Assembly (NCBI RefSeq): GCF_018881855.1
Contig: NZ_JACVPN010000002.1
Coordinates: forward strand, 62,001-126,000
Direction: 5' to 3'
Origin: Polynucleobacter sp. MWH-Berg-3C6
GTDB lineage: Bacteria > Pseudomonadota > Gammaproteobacteria > Burkholderiales > Burkholderiaceae
DNA length: 64,000 bases
Shown here: in pieces, positions 8,709-17,238 of the stretch
How positions within the stretch are numbered: the first letter of the stretch is position 1
How the letters are laid out: the number at the start of each line of letters is the position of its first letter
The notes under the pieces: generated by a model
The model's input: only the letters and a program-made list of their open reading frames with translations
Told to the model about the DNA's origin: nothing
Databases searched by the model: none
Position numbers and translations under genes: made by a program

Positions 8709-9686
8709 ATGGCTTCATTACCAAATATTGTCATCCTAGGAGATTACGAACGCGCCCTGCGTCGCTTTTCAAGCTGGGATCATCTGGAACAAAAAGCAAA
8801 GTTGACCATTCATCATGAACCTATGCGTGAAGAGGCTTTGTATGAAGTGATTAAAGATGCGGATGCAATTGCGATTGTGCGCGATCGCGCGCCAATCAAT
8901 GAAGCCATGATTGCGCGCCTACCAAAGCTTAAATTTTTAATGTTTACTGGGGAGCGCAATGGCACGCTTGATGCAGCTGCCCTGGTATCTCGCAATATTC
9001 CGATGGCTTGTACACCAGGCGGCCCTTCTAAAGAAACCACTGCAGAACTTACTTGGGGTTTAATTTTGGGAGCCTCTAAACGTCTAATTGAACAAAACAA
9101 ACTCATCGCCTCTGGCGGTTGGCGCGATTCACTCTCAGTACTACCGATGCTTTCTGGAGAGCGATTGGGCGTCATGGGGCTTGGTGCGATTGGTAGTCGT
9201 GTAGCTCGCGTAGGTGCAGCCTTTGGCATGGAAGTGGTTACCTGGAGTCCACGTATGACAGCAGAACGCGCTGCTGTCGAGAATGCTAAATCCGTCAGCA
9301 TGGAAGAGTTACTTAAAACTTCCAAAGTTGTCACCATGCACTTGGTAGCAGGGCCCGGAACTAAAGGCTTGATCAGCGCCGATCAATTGGCCCTAATGCG
9401 TCCAGATTCTATCCTGGTAAATACATCACGCTCCGCACTCATCAATATGACAGATTTACAAAAAGCTCTTGCCGCAGGTAGACCTGGCCAGGCTGCAGTA
9501 GATGTATTTGATATTGAGCCGTTGCCTGAAAAAGATCCACTGCGCAACACACCCAACTTACTCGTGACGCCGCACCTCGGTTTTATCGCTGAGCCTATTT
9601 TTGCCGCCTTCTCTAAAGGGATTACTGAAACTTTAGAGGCATGGTTAGAACAAAAACCAGTGCCTCATCCATTTAAGCCTCAGTAA
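8709..9686 (+). CDS. D-2-hydroxyacid dehydrogenase family protein
   Basis: 325 residues. The NAD-binding motif GLGAIG is at 157-162, with catalytic R241 (NTSRSAL), E270 (DIEPLP) and H289 (TPHLGF). All three residues of the phosphoglycerate dehydrogenase/formate dehydrogenase-type fold are therefore present. Such enzymes interconvert 2-keto acids and D-2-hydroxyacids. The gene follows the MmgE/PrpD gene by 19 bp, so a shared pathway is likely. Substrate specificity (glyoxylate, hydroxypyruvate or phosphoglycerate) cannot be read from the sequence. Confidence 0.88.
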   Translation: MASLPNIVILGDYERALRRFSSWDHLEQKAKLTIHHEPMREEALYEVIKDADAIAIVRDRAPINEAMIARLPKLKFLMFTGERNGTLDAAALVSRNIPMACTPGGPSKETTAELTWGLILGASKRLIEQNKLIASGGWRDSLSVLPMLSGERLGVMGLGAIGSRVARVGAAFGMEVVTWSPRMTAERAAVENAKSVSMEELLKTSKVVTMHLVAGPGTKGLISADQLALMRPDSILVNTSRSALINMTDLQKALAAGRPGQAAVDVFDIEPLPEKDPLRNTPNLLVTPHLGFIAEPIFAAFSKGITETLEAWLEQKPVPHPFKPQ

Positions 9687-9698
9687 ACTTCGCTCATT

Positions 9699-10238
9699 TT
9701 GAAAACACTCACGCCCAAACAGCTTTTCATCAGCTTTAGCAAGATCGGAATGTCTGGCTTTGGGGGCGTCCTTCCCTGGGCTAGACGAACTTTAGTAGAG
9801 CGCGACAAAGTTCTAACCTCTGAAGAATTCAGTGCAATTTTAGGAATATGCCAAATTGTTCCAGGACCAAACATCATGAATCTAGCGGTGTGTGTTGGAT
9901 CTAGATTTGCTGGTGCAAGAGGTGCCTTAGCCGCCACTCTCGGCCTATCTTTAGGACCTATTGCAATCGTATTATGTTTAGCAGCCCTCTATGAGCACTT
10001 CAGTTACCTCGAATCCGTTAAAGGACTCCTGCGCGGTATTTCAGCGGTAGGAGTTGGCTTAATAGCCTCGACTGGCTTCAAGATGCTACGGGATGAATTC
10101 CGTTACCCAGCAATGCTGCTGGTTGTGATCCTCACCATCATTGCGGCCACAGTATTTCATCTTGGTTTGGGTTATGTTGTCCTGCTGGTTTCCCCCATTG
10201 CTATCTTCTTGGCGAGAAAAAGGGCTCAAGCCCTATGA
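9699..10238 (+). CDS. chromate transporter-type (CHR) membrane protein, first half
   Basis: 179 residues from a TTG at 9699, 12 bp after the dehydrogenase stop; no ATG or GTG gives the complete domain. Family motifs are FISFSKIGMSGFGGVLPWARR near the start, then CQIVPGPN, followed by several membrane helices. It is a half-length CHR protein; classical ChrA is a fusion of two such domains. Its partner overlaps by four bases. CHR proteins export chromate with sulfate-like specificity, but many members are uncharacterised. The setting inside an organic-acid cluster makes chromate an uncertain substrate. Confidence 0.85.
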   Translation: MKTLTPKQLFISFSKIGMSGFGGVLPWARRTLVERDKVLTSEEFSAILGICQIVPGPNIMNLAVCVGSRFAGARGALAATLGLSLGPIAIVLCLAALYEHFSYLESVKGLLRGISAVGVGLIASTGFKMLRDEFRYPAMLLVVILTIIAATVFHLGLGYVVLLVSPIAIFLARKRAQAL

Positions 10239-10756
10239 GTATCTTGCTAAGCCTTTTCCTAAAACTATCCGCCTTTTCGCTAGTTGCCTTTGGTGGCGTC
10301 AATGCTTTATTGCCCGTCTTATTTAATCTGGCTGTTAAGCAGGAGCAATGGATTGATGTCCAGACATTTTCTGACTACTTTGCGATAGCCCAGGCTGCAC
10401 CAGGCCCCAACTTTATGACTGTCACCCTCATTGGTTGGCATGTTGATGGCGTGATTGGGGCGCTTATTGCTACAGTTGCAATAGCCTGGCCATCATCAAT
10501 TCTGATTTTTTTCTTACAACGCTTCATCATGGGAATGAAAAACCCATTAAGTAAAAAAACGATTCAATATGCTGCAGCAGCGCTTGCAATTGGCCTAGTC
10601 CTCTCTTCCGCATGGGAAATTTCTTTACAAATTCACCAGGGTCTGACAGCGTACCTATTGACGATCAGTACAATCGCCATTACCTTCTTTACACGTTGGC
10701 ATCCGCTATATCTAATTGCACTTGGTGGAGCACTCGGAGTTTTAGACTTTATTTAA
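10235..10756 (+). CDS. chromate transporter-type (CHR) membrane protein, second half
   Basis: 173 residues. The ATG at 10235 overlaps the previous stop (ATGA), so the two half-transporters are translationally coupled and probably form a heterodimer. The pattern FSLVAFGGVNALLPVLF and then AQAAPGPNFMTVTLIG is the second-domain version of the CHR signature. About five hydrophobic helices follow. The end is 20 bp before the next Bug receptor start. Confidence 0.85.
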   Translation: MSILLSLFLKLSAFSLVAFGGVNALLPVLFNLAVKQEQWIDVQTFSDYFAIAQAAPGPNFMTVTLIGWHVDGVIGALIATVAIAWPSSILIFFLQRFIMGMKNPLSKKTIQYAAAALAIGLVLSSAWEISLQIHQGLTAYLLTISTIAITFFTRWHPLYLIALGGALGVLDFI

Positions 10757-10776
10757 ATTTGAATTGGGATATACGT

Positions 10777-11754
10777 ATGCGATTCATTCAAAAACTTTTT
10801 GTTTACGCGCTCAGTCTTGGAGCACTTTTCGCCTCAGCTGCTTTTGCGCAGAATAACTATCCAAGTAAACCAATTAATTTCATTGTGCCTTACGGCGCTG
10901 GTGGAAGTGCAGACTCTCGTAGCCGACAGATCGCGCAAAAAATGAGCCTCATCCTCAAGCAGCCGATCGTGATTGATAACAAGCCTGGTGCAGGCGGCAA
11001 TATCGGAACTGAGTTTATTGCCCGTGCAACCCCAGATGGTTACACGATTGGTATGGGTAACTTTGCGCCAATGGCAGTGAATAAAACACTATTTGGTAAT
11101 TTACGTTATGACCCTGAGACTGATTTGAGCCCTGTCATGCTAATTGAAAAGGGTCCACTGGTATTGGTAGTCAACCCCAACTCCTCATACAAAACGATTG
11201 GCGACATAGTGGCTGCAGCCAAAGCGAAGCCTGGCACACTCACATTCTCCTCCGGCGGTATCGGTGGAAGCCACCAGCTTTCTGCTGAACTCTTTGAGCT
11301 CAATGCTGGCATCAGTATGATTCATGTTCCGTATAAAAGCGGCTCTGCTGCCTTAACGGATTTGATGGCTGGCAATGTCGACCTCATGTTTGATCAAATG
11401 TATTCTGCTGTACCGAGCATCAAAGCGGATAAGCTTCGTCCAATTGCGATTACCAGTAAAAAACGTTCTCCACTGTTGCCAAATGTGCCTAGTTTTTCAG
11501 AGCTTGGCTACCCCAAGGTCGAGGTGCTCAATTGGCAAGGACTCATTGCTCCTAAAGGAACACCTAAGGCGATTATTGATAAATTAAATGCTGCTGCAAA
11601 TGAAGCCCTGAAAGATCCAGGAATACGGGAGATCATGCTCTCTCAAGGAAATGAAATTGGTGGTGGCAGTCCAGCAGAGTTTGCTGCACTGATTAAATCA
11701 GAATCTACAAAATGGGGGGCTGTAGTTAAGGCGGCCAACATCAAGCCGGAGTAA
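10777..11754 (+). CDS. Bug-family (TctC-type) periplasmic solute-binding protein
   Basis: 325 residues from the ATG at 10777, which gives a proper signal peptide (hydrophobic core then ASAAFAQ). A longer frame back to 10612 overlaps the transporter gene and has no signal. Family motifs are YPSKPINFIVPYGAGGSAD, then GYTIGMGNFAPMAVN, VPYKSGSAALTDLMAGNVD and VPSFSELG. It closes the plus-strand cluster that begins with another Bug receptor at 6274. Two receptors in one unit may serve related ligands. Confidence 0.9.
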   Translation: MRFIQKLFVYALSLGALFASAAFAQNNYPSKPINFIVPYGAGGSADSRSRQIAQKMSLILKQPIVIDNKPGAGGNIGTEFIARATPDGYTIGMGNFAPMAVNKTLFGNLRYDPETDLSPVMLIEKGPLVLVVNPNSSYKTIGDIVAAAKAKPGTLTFSSGGIGGSHQLSAELFELNAGISMIHVPYKSGSAALTDLMAGNVDLMFDQMYSAVPSIKADKLRPIAITSKKRSPLLPNVPSFSELGYPKVEVLNWQGLIAPKGTPKAIIDKLNAAANEALKDPGIREIMLSQGNEIGGGSPAEFAALIKSESTKWGAVVKAANIKPE

Positions 11755-11767
11755 ATGCAATAAATCT

Positions 11768-12145
11768 TTACTTGAGAGCTTGATAGGTCAGAATACCTAA
11801 GAAGGTTAAAACCAGAGATCCAACTAAATGAAGGAGCGCTGTACCTAGCGCCCAGGTTATTTCTCCGCGCTGCATCAGAGTAACGACTTCAGCAGAAAAA
11901 CTTGAGAAGGTAGTTAAGCCACCAAGAAAGCCGGTGATCACAAACAGTCTCCACTCAGGAGAGAGATTTGGATTGTTGCCAAAGAAGGCAATCGCAATAC
12001 CAATCAGATAGCCACCAACCATATTTGATAGCAAGGTACCTAAAGGAATGATGGATGCCGAACCTACAGTTAAGAAATTAAATCCTGCCCTTAGCAAGGC
12101 GCCAAAGCCTGCACCGAAGAAAATCGCAAAGATAGATAGCCACAT
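11768..12145 (-). CDS. crcB: fluoride ion channel CrcB/FluC
   Basis: 125 residues with four hydrophobic helices. Fluc motifs are present: [13 protein letters not shown] near the N-terminus, [12 protein letters not shown], and the [15 protein letters not shown] helix break that lines the pore. The length matches single-gene homodimeric Fluc channels, which export fluoride. It is the last gene of a four-gene minus-strand run, 9 bp after the ygiD-like gene. No fluoride riboswitch was recognised upstream. Confidence 0.92.
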   Translation of the reverse strand: MWLSIFAIFFGAGFGALLRAGFNFLTVGSASIIPLGTLLSNMVGGYLIGIAIAFFGNNPNLSPEWRLFVITGFLGGLTTFSSFSAEVVTLMQRGEITWALGTALLHLVGSLVLTFLGILTYQALK

Positions 12146-12154
12146 AGTCGGTAT

Positions 12155-12934
12155 TTATTGAATTGAAAAACCCAGCATGCTGATAGAACTCATCTCGATG
12201 CCGTCGATATAGACTTTGGCATGCTCGCCCTGTTCTTGTAAAGCTAAAGTGTATAGTGCGGGCCAGTAATGCTCTGCAGTGGGAATAGACATATGAGCAG
12301 CTTCACCATACTTTTCCCAATCGACTAGGGAATCATGATGATTAGCCTGAATCCCTGAGACAAAAAAATCATTAAAGTCTTTAGCCCACGGATAAGGTTG
12401 TGCATCCGCTTGCCAATGAATGGTCCGCAAGTTATGAACCACGTTACCACTAGCAATAATCAGAATATTTTCATCCCGCAAAGGCCGCAGTTGCTTTGCT
12501 AATTCATAGTGCTCACGAGCTGATTTGGAACCGTCTAGACTTAACTGCACTACCGGCACATCTGCATTTGGATACATGTATTTGAGAACCGACCAGGCAC
12601 CGTGATCAATACCCCATTCATTCTCTTCCATGACAATCGGCACGTTCAGCAACTCTTGAATACGATCCGCTAGGGCAGGACTTCCTGGAGCGGGATACTC
12701 AATCTCAAATAACTCTTGCGGAAAGCCACCAAAGTCGTGAATGGTTTTGGGTTTAGGCATTGCGGTAACCCAAACCCCTCGAGTTACCCAATGCGCCGAG
12801 ATCACTAAGATTGCGTCTGGGCGTTTTAATGTTTTACCGAGAGATGCCCATGCTGTTGTGTAGCGATTGGGCTCAATGGCATACATCGGACTGCCATGGC
12901 CAGCAAATACTGCAGGTTGGCGATGGCTAGTCAT
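12155..12934 (-). CDS. ygiD: LigB-type extradiol dioxygenase, 4,5-DOPA dioxygenase-like
   Basis: 259 residues. The N-terminal FAGHGSPMYAIEPN, the ISAHWVT strand, HDFGGFPQELF, DHGAWSVLKYMYP and ASGNVVHNLR are the conserved blocks of the YgiD/DODA family. H14, the AHW His and the DHG His are the expected metal ligands. YgiD of E. coli cleaves the ring of DOPA in vitro, and the physiological substrate is unclear. It lies 9 bp after a 45-codon gene and 9 bp before crcB on the same strand. Confidence 0.85.
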   Translation of the reverse strand: MTSHRQPAVFAGHGSPMYAIEPNRYTTAWASLGKTLKRPDAILVISAHWVTRGVWVTAMPKPKTIHDFGGFPQELFEIEYPAPGSPALADRIQELLNVPIVMEENEWGIDHGAWSVLKYMYPNADVPVVQLSLDGSKSAREHYELAKQLRPLRDENILIIASGNVVHNLRTIHWQADAQPYPWAKDFNDFFVSGIQANHHDSLVDWEKYGEAAHMSIPTAEHYWPALYTLALQEQGEHAKVYIDGIEMSSISMLGFSIQ

Positions 12935-12943
12935 TAATACCGG

Positions 12944-13081
12944 TTAACCGAATACGTAACCAGTATGAGCAGCAACCAATGCAAACAAGATCGCCAAGCT
13001 AGTAGCCGCGGCCAACATCACAACCAAAGTAATGATCTTTTTGTTAACTTCTTCTTTCGATTCGTTATGCCATTCGTTCAT
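12944..13081 (-). CDS. 45-residue single-span membrane protein, unknown function
   Basis: The ATG at 13081 is preceded by AGAGGA with 6-nt spacing. The product has a charged N-terminus (MNEWHNESKEEVNKK), then one membrane helix from about residue 17 to the end, closing HTGYVFG. Good ribosome site, amphiphilic layout and tight packing with ygiD (9-bp gap) support a real gene. It could be a small subunit or assembly factor of a membrane complex. No family is recognised. Confidence 0.65.
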   Translation of the reverse strand: MNEWHNESKEEVNKKIITLVVMLAAATSLAILFALVAAHTGYVFG

Positions 13082-13125
13082 GCTAAATCCTCTGTAAATA
13101 CATTAATTAGTGGTGCAATTATCCA

Positions 13126-13293
13126 CTATCGCCCGCGGCCGGCCTTACGCATCATGCCTTTTCCACCTCCAAAGCCTGCTTGAGGCCTTCCCGCTGGGCC
13201 GGATGGGCCTTTAGGTACCGGTGGACGTGCTGGCGGCTTTGCAATTACAGGCTTTGCCGGGGTTTTTGGGTCGGGTTTCTTATCGTCAGTCAC
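13126..13293 (-). CDS. 55-residue basic Pro/Lys/Gly-rich protein, unknown function
   Basis: The GTG at 13293 is preceded by AGGAG (6-nt spacing). The product is rich in Lys, Pro and Ala, starting MTDDKKPDPKTPAKP. It ends with a glycine-rich basic tail, GFGGGKGMMRKAGRGR. It looks intrinsically disordered and could bind nucleic acid or a partner protein. It heads the minus-strand run leading to ygiD and crcB, 28 bp from the divergent M50 protease gene. No family is recognised. Confidence 0.6.
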   Translation of the reverse strand: MTDDKKPDPKTPAKPVIAKPPARPPVPKGPSGPAGRPQAGFGGGKGMMRKAGRGR

Positions 13294-13321
13294 TTTTAGC
13301 TCCTATAGATATCATATTGCC

Positions 13322-13984
13322 ATGATTACTGACTATTCTATCCAAGCCGTCGCCATTAATGCGATTCCCCTCATTTTTGCCATCACCATCCATGAGGCAG
13401 CCCATGGCTACGCTGCCCGTAAATTTGGTGATAACACAGCCTATCTGATGGGCAGAGTCAGTCTTAATCCCGCAAAACACATCGATCCCGTAGGCACAAT
13501 CTTGATTCCCCTCTTGCTAATACTCACCGGATCCCCGTTTTTGGTGGGATACGCCAAACCCGTGCCGGTGAACTTTGGGCGCCTGCGAAACCCCAGAATT
13601 GATTCAATCTGGGTTGCTCTGGCAGGACCAGGGTCGAACTTTATCCAAGCATTGATCTGGGCAAGCTTGCTGATTGTTCTCCTGGGATTTGGGATCGATG
13701 AAAAGTTTTTAATCTCGATGTCTCAAGCCGGCATTCTCTGGAATATTGGATTGTTAGTTTTCAATCTCTTTCCACTTCCCCCTCTTGATGGCGGTCGCAT
13801 TCTTTCCAGCTTGCTTCCTGCTCGGCAATCGATTGCACTTGGAAAATTAGAGTCCTGGGGCTTTTTCATTGTGCTTGCCTTAGTCTTTACCGGAATCATC
13901 GGCAACTTATGGATGGAGCCCTTAATGGCTTTCTTCAAATCAGTGGTCTACTTTCTGACTCTCCCCCTACAAATGCTCTTTTAG
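13322..13984 (+). CDS. site-2 protease family zinc metalloprotease (M50)
   Basis: 220 residues, mainly hydrophobic. The zinc motif HEAAH (ITIHEAAHGYAARKFGD) is near residue 23 and the second motif NLFPLPPLDGGRI is near residue 150. Together they define compact M50 intramembrane proteases. No PDZ domain is present, unlike RseP, and no CBS domain follows. The gene is monocistronic and divergent from the 55-residue gene. Substrate unknown; short M50 proteins of this type are widespread and mostly uncharacterised. Confidence 0.88.
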   Translation: MITDYSIQAVAINAIPLIFAITIHEAAHGYAARKFGDNTAYLMGRVSLNPAKHIDPVGTILIPLLLILTGSPFLVGYAKPVPVNFGRLRNPRIDSIWVALAGPGSNFIQALIWASLLIVLLGFGIDEKFLISMSQAGILWNIGLLVFNLFPLPPLDGGRILSSLLPARQSIALGKLESWGFFIVLALVFTGIIGNLWMEPLMAFFKSVVYFLTLPLQMLF

Positions 13985-14091
13985 GTCAAATACTCGCTAA
14001 GTCAAACAAAAGACATCATTCTGGAGTATGCTGATTTCTTAGTATTCAACGATCCAATAACCCTTACTCAACTATTCATGAGAGGTTTGAT

Positions 14092-14544
14092 ATGAAATTA
14101 CAGAAGATTGTTTTAGCAAGCACTGCAACAGTTTTAGCTATCAGCACAGGCTTTGCATTTGCCCAATTCCAAAAACCTGAAGATGCTATTAAGTATCGTC
14201 AGAGCGCATTTACAGTAATGGCTAACTCCTTTTCAAAAATTGGCGCAATAGTGAAAGGTGAGGCTCCCTATAACAAAGATGAGGTTGCCAAAAACGCTGC
14301 TGTAGTTGCTATGATTTCTACTCTGCCATGGCAAGCATTTGGTCCTGGCACTGAAGGTGGTAAGGCACAATCTGACATATGGTCCGATAATGCTAAATTC
14401 AAAGCAGCGTCAGACAAGATGCAATTGGCTGCCATTGATCTCAATAAAGCCGCTCAATCAGGCGACCTTGACAGCATCAAGAAAGCCTTTGGTGCAGTAG
14501 GTACAACTTGCAAAGGTTGTCATGATGATTTCAGGAAAAAATAA
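14092..14544 (+). CDS. cytochrome c' (class II c-type cytochrome)
   Basis: 150 residues. A signal peptide ends near FAFAQ (residue 25). A four-helix-bundle pattern follows, and the single haem site CKGCH lies at 140-144, close to the C-terminus as in cytochromes c'. Periplasmic cytochromes c' bind NO or CO and may protect against nitrosative stress or shuttle electrons. AGAGGT is 6 nt before the ATG. Haem attachment would depend on the Ccm system at 42.6-49.4 kb. The gene is convergent with a cytochrome b561 gene 16 bp away, a plausible membrane partner. Confidence 0.92.
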   Translation: MKLQKIVLASTATVLAISTGFAFAQFQKPEDAIKYRQSAFTVMANSFSKIGAIVKGEAPYNKDEVAKNAAVVAMISTLPWQAFGPGTEGGKAQSDIWSDNAKFKAASDKMQLAAIDLNKAAQSGDLDSIKKAFGAVGTTCKGCHDDFRKK

Positions 14545-14560
14545 TTCTTGAAAGAGCTCC

Positions 14561-15259
14561 TTACTTAGTAATGAGGTAGCCCACCACTACTGCGATTAGA
14601 CTCAAAAGCACGAGAGCGATACCGCGCTGTAGAGCTCCATCCTTGGATGCACGACCCAAGTCAGAAGGCAAATAATTTGCTTCCTCACTTGGGTCAATTT
14701 CTTTATCGCCACTGATCATTGGCTTAATCAGATCCTCGCCCTTCATTTTTTTGTAGTAGATGATGGCGGCAATATGAATAGCAATTAAGGTGTAGATCAC
14801 CACTTGATTGCCTTCATGAATCTCGGACAAAAAAGAGACTACCCAGTTTGGTACGTATTTCGCTAACGGCCCCTGGAAGGCAATCTCATCATCAACAAAC
14901 AAACCCGTGATGACTTGCACACTCAAAACAAACAACAGAGCAAATACAGAGAGCGCCCCCACTGGGTTATGGCCCAGTACTTTTGGCGCATTGCCTTGAA
15001 GATAATTCAGAATCTTGTCACGATTTGGAAAGAATGATGTAAAGCGGGCATGTGTAGAGCCTACAAAACCCCAAGTAATTCGGAATATGAGCAAGGTCAA
15101 CACGCTGTAACCAAAGTAGGCGTGCCATTCAATTGCATTGCCACCAAGATTGACGCTGATGATGCTACCGATAATGCAAAGCACTAATAACCAGTGAAAT
15201 ACACGAACCGGCAAATCCCAGACACGAATAATTTTCTTCATGCCCTTAGGATAAGCCAT
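14561..15259 (-). CDS. cytochrome b561-type diheme membrane protein
   Basis: 232 residues with four main hydrophobic segments plus a C-terminal anchor. Haem-ligand candidates are the His in RVFHWLL, the His in EWHAYFGYS, the His in SEIHEGNQ and the His in AIHIAAI. This is the usual bacterial cytochrome b561/Ni-Fe hydrogenase b-type layout. It moves electrons between the quinone pool and a periplasmic carrier. The convergent cytochrome c' gene hints at that carrier. The first ATG (15259) has GGAA upstream; a second Met at residue 7 is possible. Confidence 0.85.
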   Translation of the reverse strand: MAYPKGMKKIIRVWDLPVRVFHWLLVLCIIGSIISVNLGGNAIEWHAYFGYSVLTLLIFRITWGFVGSTHARFTSFFPNRDKILNYLQGNAPKVLGHNPVGALSVFALLFVLSVQVITGLFVDDEIAFQGPLAKYVPNWVVSFLSEIHEGNQVVIYTLIAIHIAAIIYYKKMKGEDLIKPMISGDKEIDPSEEANYLPSDLGRASKDGALQRGIALVLLSLIAVVVGYLITK

Positions 15260-15270
15260 AAAAATTCCGT

Positions 15271-16212
15271 TTATTTGATCTGGGGCAAGTCTTTTTGGAT
15301 TATTTTCAATCCTGCTCGTAAAGCCTCTTGATAGCGCTCTCGTTCAGCCTTAATCGTTTCCGCAGTCCAAGGGAAAAAGCCCTCTCCAGTCTTCATGCCA
15401 AACTTTCCACTAGCGACACGATCACTCAAGCACTTGGCAATATTGGGAGAGTTATTTAAACTTGGATAAATCTTTGCTCCTCCAGCAGCATGAACCTCTA
15501 GACCTGCGTGATCCCGTTGCATGGCAGGGCCAGCGGCAATGTAACGAAACCCAAAGCCAAAACGCACCGCCTTATCAATATCCTCAAGACTACAAACACC
15601 TTCATCAACCATTGAAAAAGCTTCGCGTGATAAAGCATGTTGCAGGCGATTTGCCAAAAATCCTGGTAAATCTTTTTTAACAGTCACCGGAACCATGCCG
15701 CACGCCGTCATCAATCTGGATAAGCTATCACCGACCATTGAAGAAGTCTTTGCTCCATAAACTACTTCCACACAAGGAACTAAATGAGCAGGCATAAAAA
15801 AATGGAGGCCAATCATGCGGGCTGCTGTTTTTAAACCCTCTGCAATCTCACTAATTGGATAGCTAGTACTATTACTAGCCAATACCGCCTCAGGCTTTGC
15901 ATATTTTTCTAGCTTTGCAAATAATTCTCGCTTGATATCCAAGCGTTCTGGTACGCACTCAATCACCAAATCAATCTCAGACCAATCCACTTCTTCAAGA
16001 GAGCCTGCTACGGTTAATAAGTGAATGCGATTTTCATAACCAAGCTCAGTCATGGTGTTGATAAAGTAGTCCGGCAAAAGAGCTCGGCGCTCTGTGGTTG
16101 GCTCTACCACTTGGACAGCGCAGCCACCCCGAGCACAGACCGCAGCAACATCCGCACCCATCGTGCCACCTCCGACGATCACTACCTTGGTTTCAGCTGG
16201 GGTAAACAACAT
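15271..16212 (-). CDS. 3-hydroxyacyl-CoA dehydrogenase-like NAD-dependent enzyme
   Basis: 313 residues from the ATG at 16212, with AGGAGA 7 nt upstream; a longer frame to 16257 is unsupported. The NAD motif VGGGTMGADVA is near the N-terminus. Then come IECVPERLDIKRELF, SNTS, LHFFMPAHLVP and GFLANRLQHALSREA, typical of L-3-hydroxyacyl-CoA dehydrogenases and L-gulonate/carnitine dehydrogenases. Here HFFMPAH replaces the common HFFNP, so the substrate is probably a short non-CoA hydroxyacid. A close paralogue lies at 22572-23498, on the other side of the catabolic cassette. It is 11 bp upstream of the b561 gene on the same strand. Confidence 0.82.
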   Translation of the reverse strand: MLFTPAETKVVIVGGGTMGADVAAVCARGGCAVQVVEPTTERRALLPDYFINTMTELGYENRIHLLTVAGSLEEVDWSEIDLVIECVPERLDIKRELFAKLEKYAKPEAVLASNSTSYPISEIAEGLKTAARMIGLHFFMPAHLVPCVEVVYGAKTSSMVGDSLSRLMTACGMVPVTVKKDLPGFLANRLQHALSREAFSMVDEGVCSLEDIDKAVRFGFGFRYIAAGPAMQRDHAGLEVHAAGGAKIYPSLNNSPNIAKCLSDRVASGKFGMKTGEGFFPWTAETIKAERERYQEALRAGLKIIQKDLPQIK

Positions 16213-16296
16213 CACATATTCTCCTAAAGGGGCAGACTTTTCATCCAAAATCCACATACAATGGGGTCATTATTTCAATAAAAAACATAGTGAGAC

Positions 16297-17226
16297 ATGA
16301 TCCCCGTCAATTCGGTGCTGCAGGTCGGCCATTTCCCTGAGTTAATGCAGGCGGAAATAGATCGACGCTTTACTCCTACTTACCATCCAGACCCCCAAGC
16401 TCCTGCCCCTGCCGGAGACTTTGAGGCTATTTTGATTCGTTCGAATACCAAGCTGCCTGAGGCCTTGGTCAAACAAATTCCCAGCATTAGGATGGTTGCC
16501 ACCTGCGGGGTTGGCTACGACAACCTACCATTGGCATACCTCAAGCAGCATGGCATCAAGGCCACAAACACCCCAGGGGTGTTGAATGACGCCGTCTGTG
16601 AGCTTGCCATTGGCATGATGCTTGGGCTGATGCGCCGTATCCCTGAATCTGAGGCCTATGTCAAAAGCGGCGCCTGGACAAAAGCTCCTTTTAAGTTAAC
16701 AACCACTCTGGCTGGAAAGCGCGTAGGTATTGCCGGCATGGGACGAATAGGCCAAGATTTAGCCAAGCGCCTTGAGCCTTTTAAGGTTGAGATTGCCTAT
16801 ACCGGCCCTAGCCAAAAGCCGGTGCCATACACCTTCCACCGGAATGTCAAAGATTTGGCCCAGAATTGCGATGTTTTGTTTCTGGCATGCCCAGCCACCC
16901 CTGAGACCGACAAAATGGTGAATGCTCAGGTTCTAGAGGCTTTAGGGCCCACTGGTTTTCTAGTCAATATTGCTCGCGGTAGCGTGGTGGACGAGAGCGA
17001 CCTTTTATATGCACTGCAACATAAAAAGATCGCTGGGGCCGCTCTAGATGTTTTTGAAAATGAACCAAATCCCAATAAGGTCTTTTTAAATCTAGATAAT
17101 GTTTTACTTACACCCCATATTGGTAGCGCCACCACAGAAACACGGATAGCCATGACCAATTTAGCTGTAGATAATTTAGAGGCATTTTTTGCAAAACAAC
17201 CACTTCTGTCAGAAGTACATAATTAA
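16297..17226 (+). CDS. 2-hydroxyacid dehydrogenase (glyoxylate/hydroxypyruvate reductase-like)
   Basis: 309 residues. The Rossmann motif GMGRIG is at 147-152 and the catalytic triad R227 (NIARGSV), E256 (ENEPNP) and H274 (TPHIGS) is intact. ATCGVGYDNLPL is the conserved substrate-loop region. Sequence style is closest to GhrB/hydroxypyruvate reductases. It is the first gene of the plus-strand unit with the DapA-family gene (12 bp on) and the TAXI-TRAP genes, so it may reduce a 2-keto acid formed in that pathway. Confidence 0.87.
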   Translation: MIPVNSVLQVGHFPELMQAEIDRRFTPTYHPDPQAPAPAGDFEAILIRSNTKLPEALVKQIPSIRMVATCGVGYDNLPLAYLKQHGIKATNTPGVLNDAVCELAIGMMLGLMRRIPESEAYVKSGAWTKAPFKLTTTLAGKRVGIAGMGRIGQDLAKRLEPFKVEIAYTGPSQKPVPYTFHRNVKDLAQNCDVLFLACPATPETDKMVNAQVLEALGPTGFLVNIARGSVVDESDLLYALQHKKIAGAALDVFENEPNPNKVFLNLDNVLLTPHIGSATTETRIAMTNLAVDNLEAFFAKQPLLSEVHN

Positions 17227-17238
17227 AACGGAGTCAGC

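Noticed and set aside
10612..10776. Extended N-terminus of the third Bug receptor
   Set aside because: It would overlap the transporter gene and hide the signal peptide; the ATG at 10777 gives a normal Sec signal.
12146..12154. Fluoride riboswitch for crcB
   Set aside because: Only 9 bp separate crcB from the upstream gene and no crcB-motif RNA pattern was seen there or before the operon.
12965..13183. Plus-strand 72-codon frame
   Set aside because: It is antisense to two small minus-strand frames with good ribosome sites, has none itself and looks unlike a folded protein.
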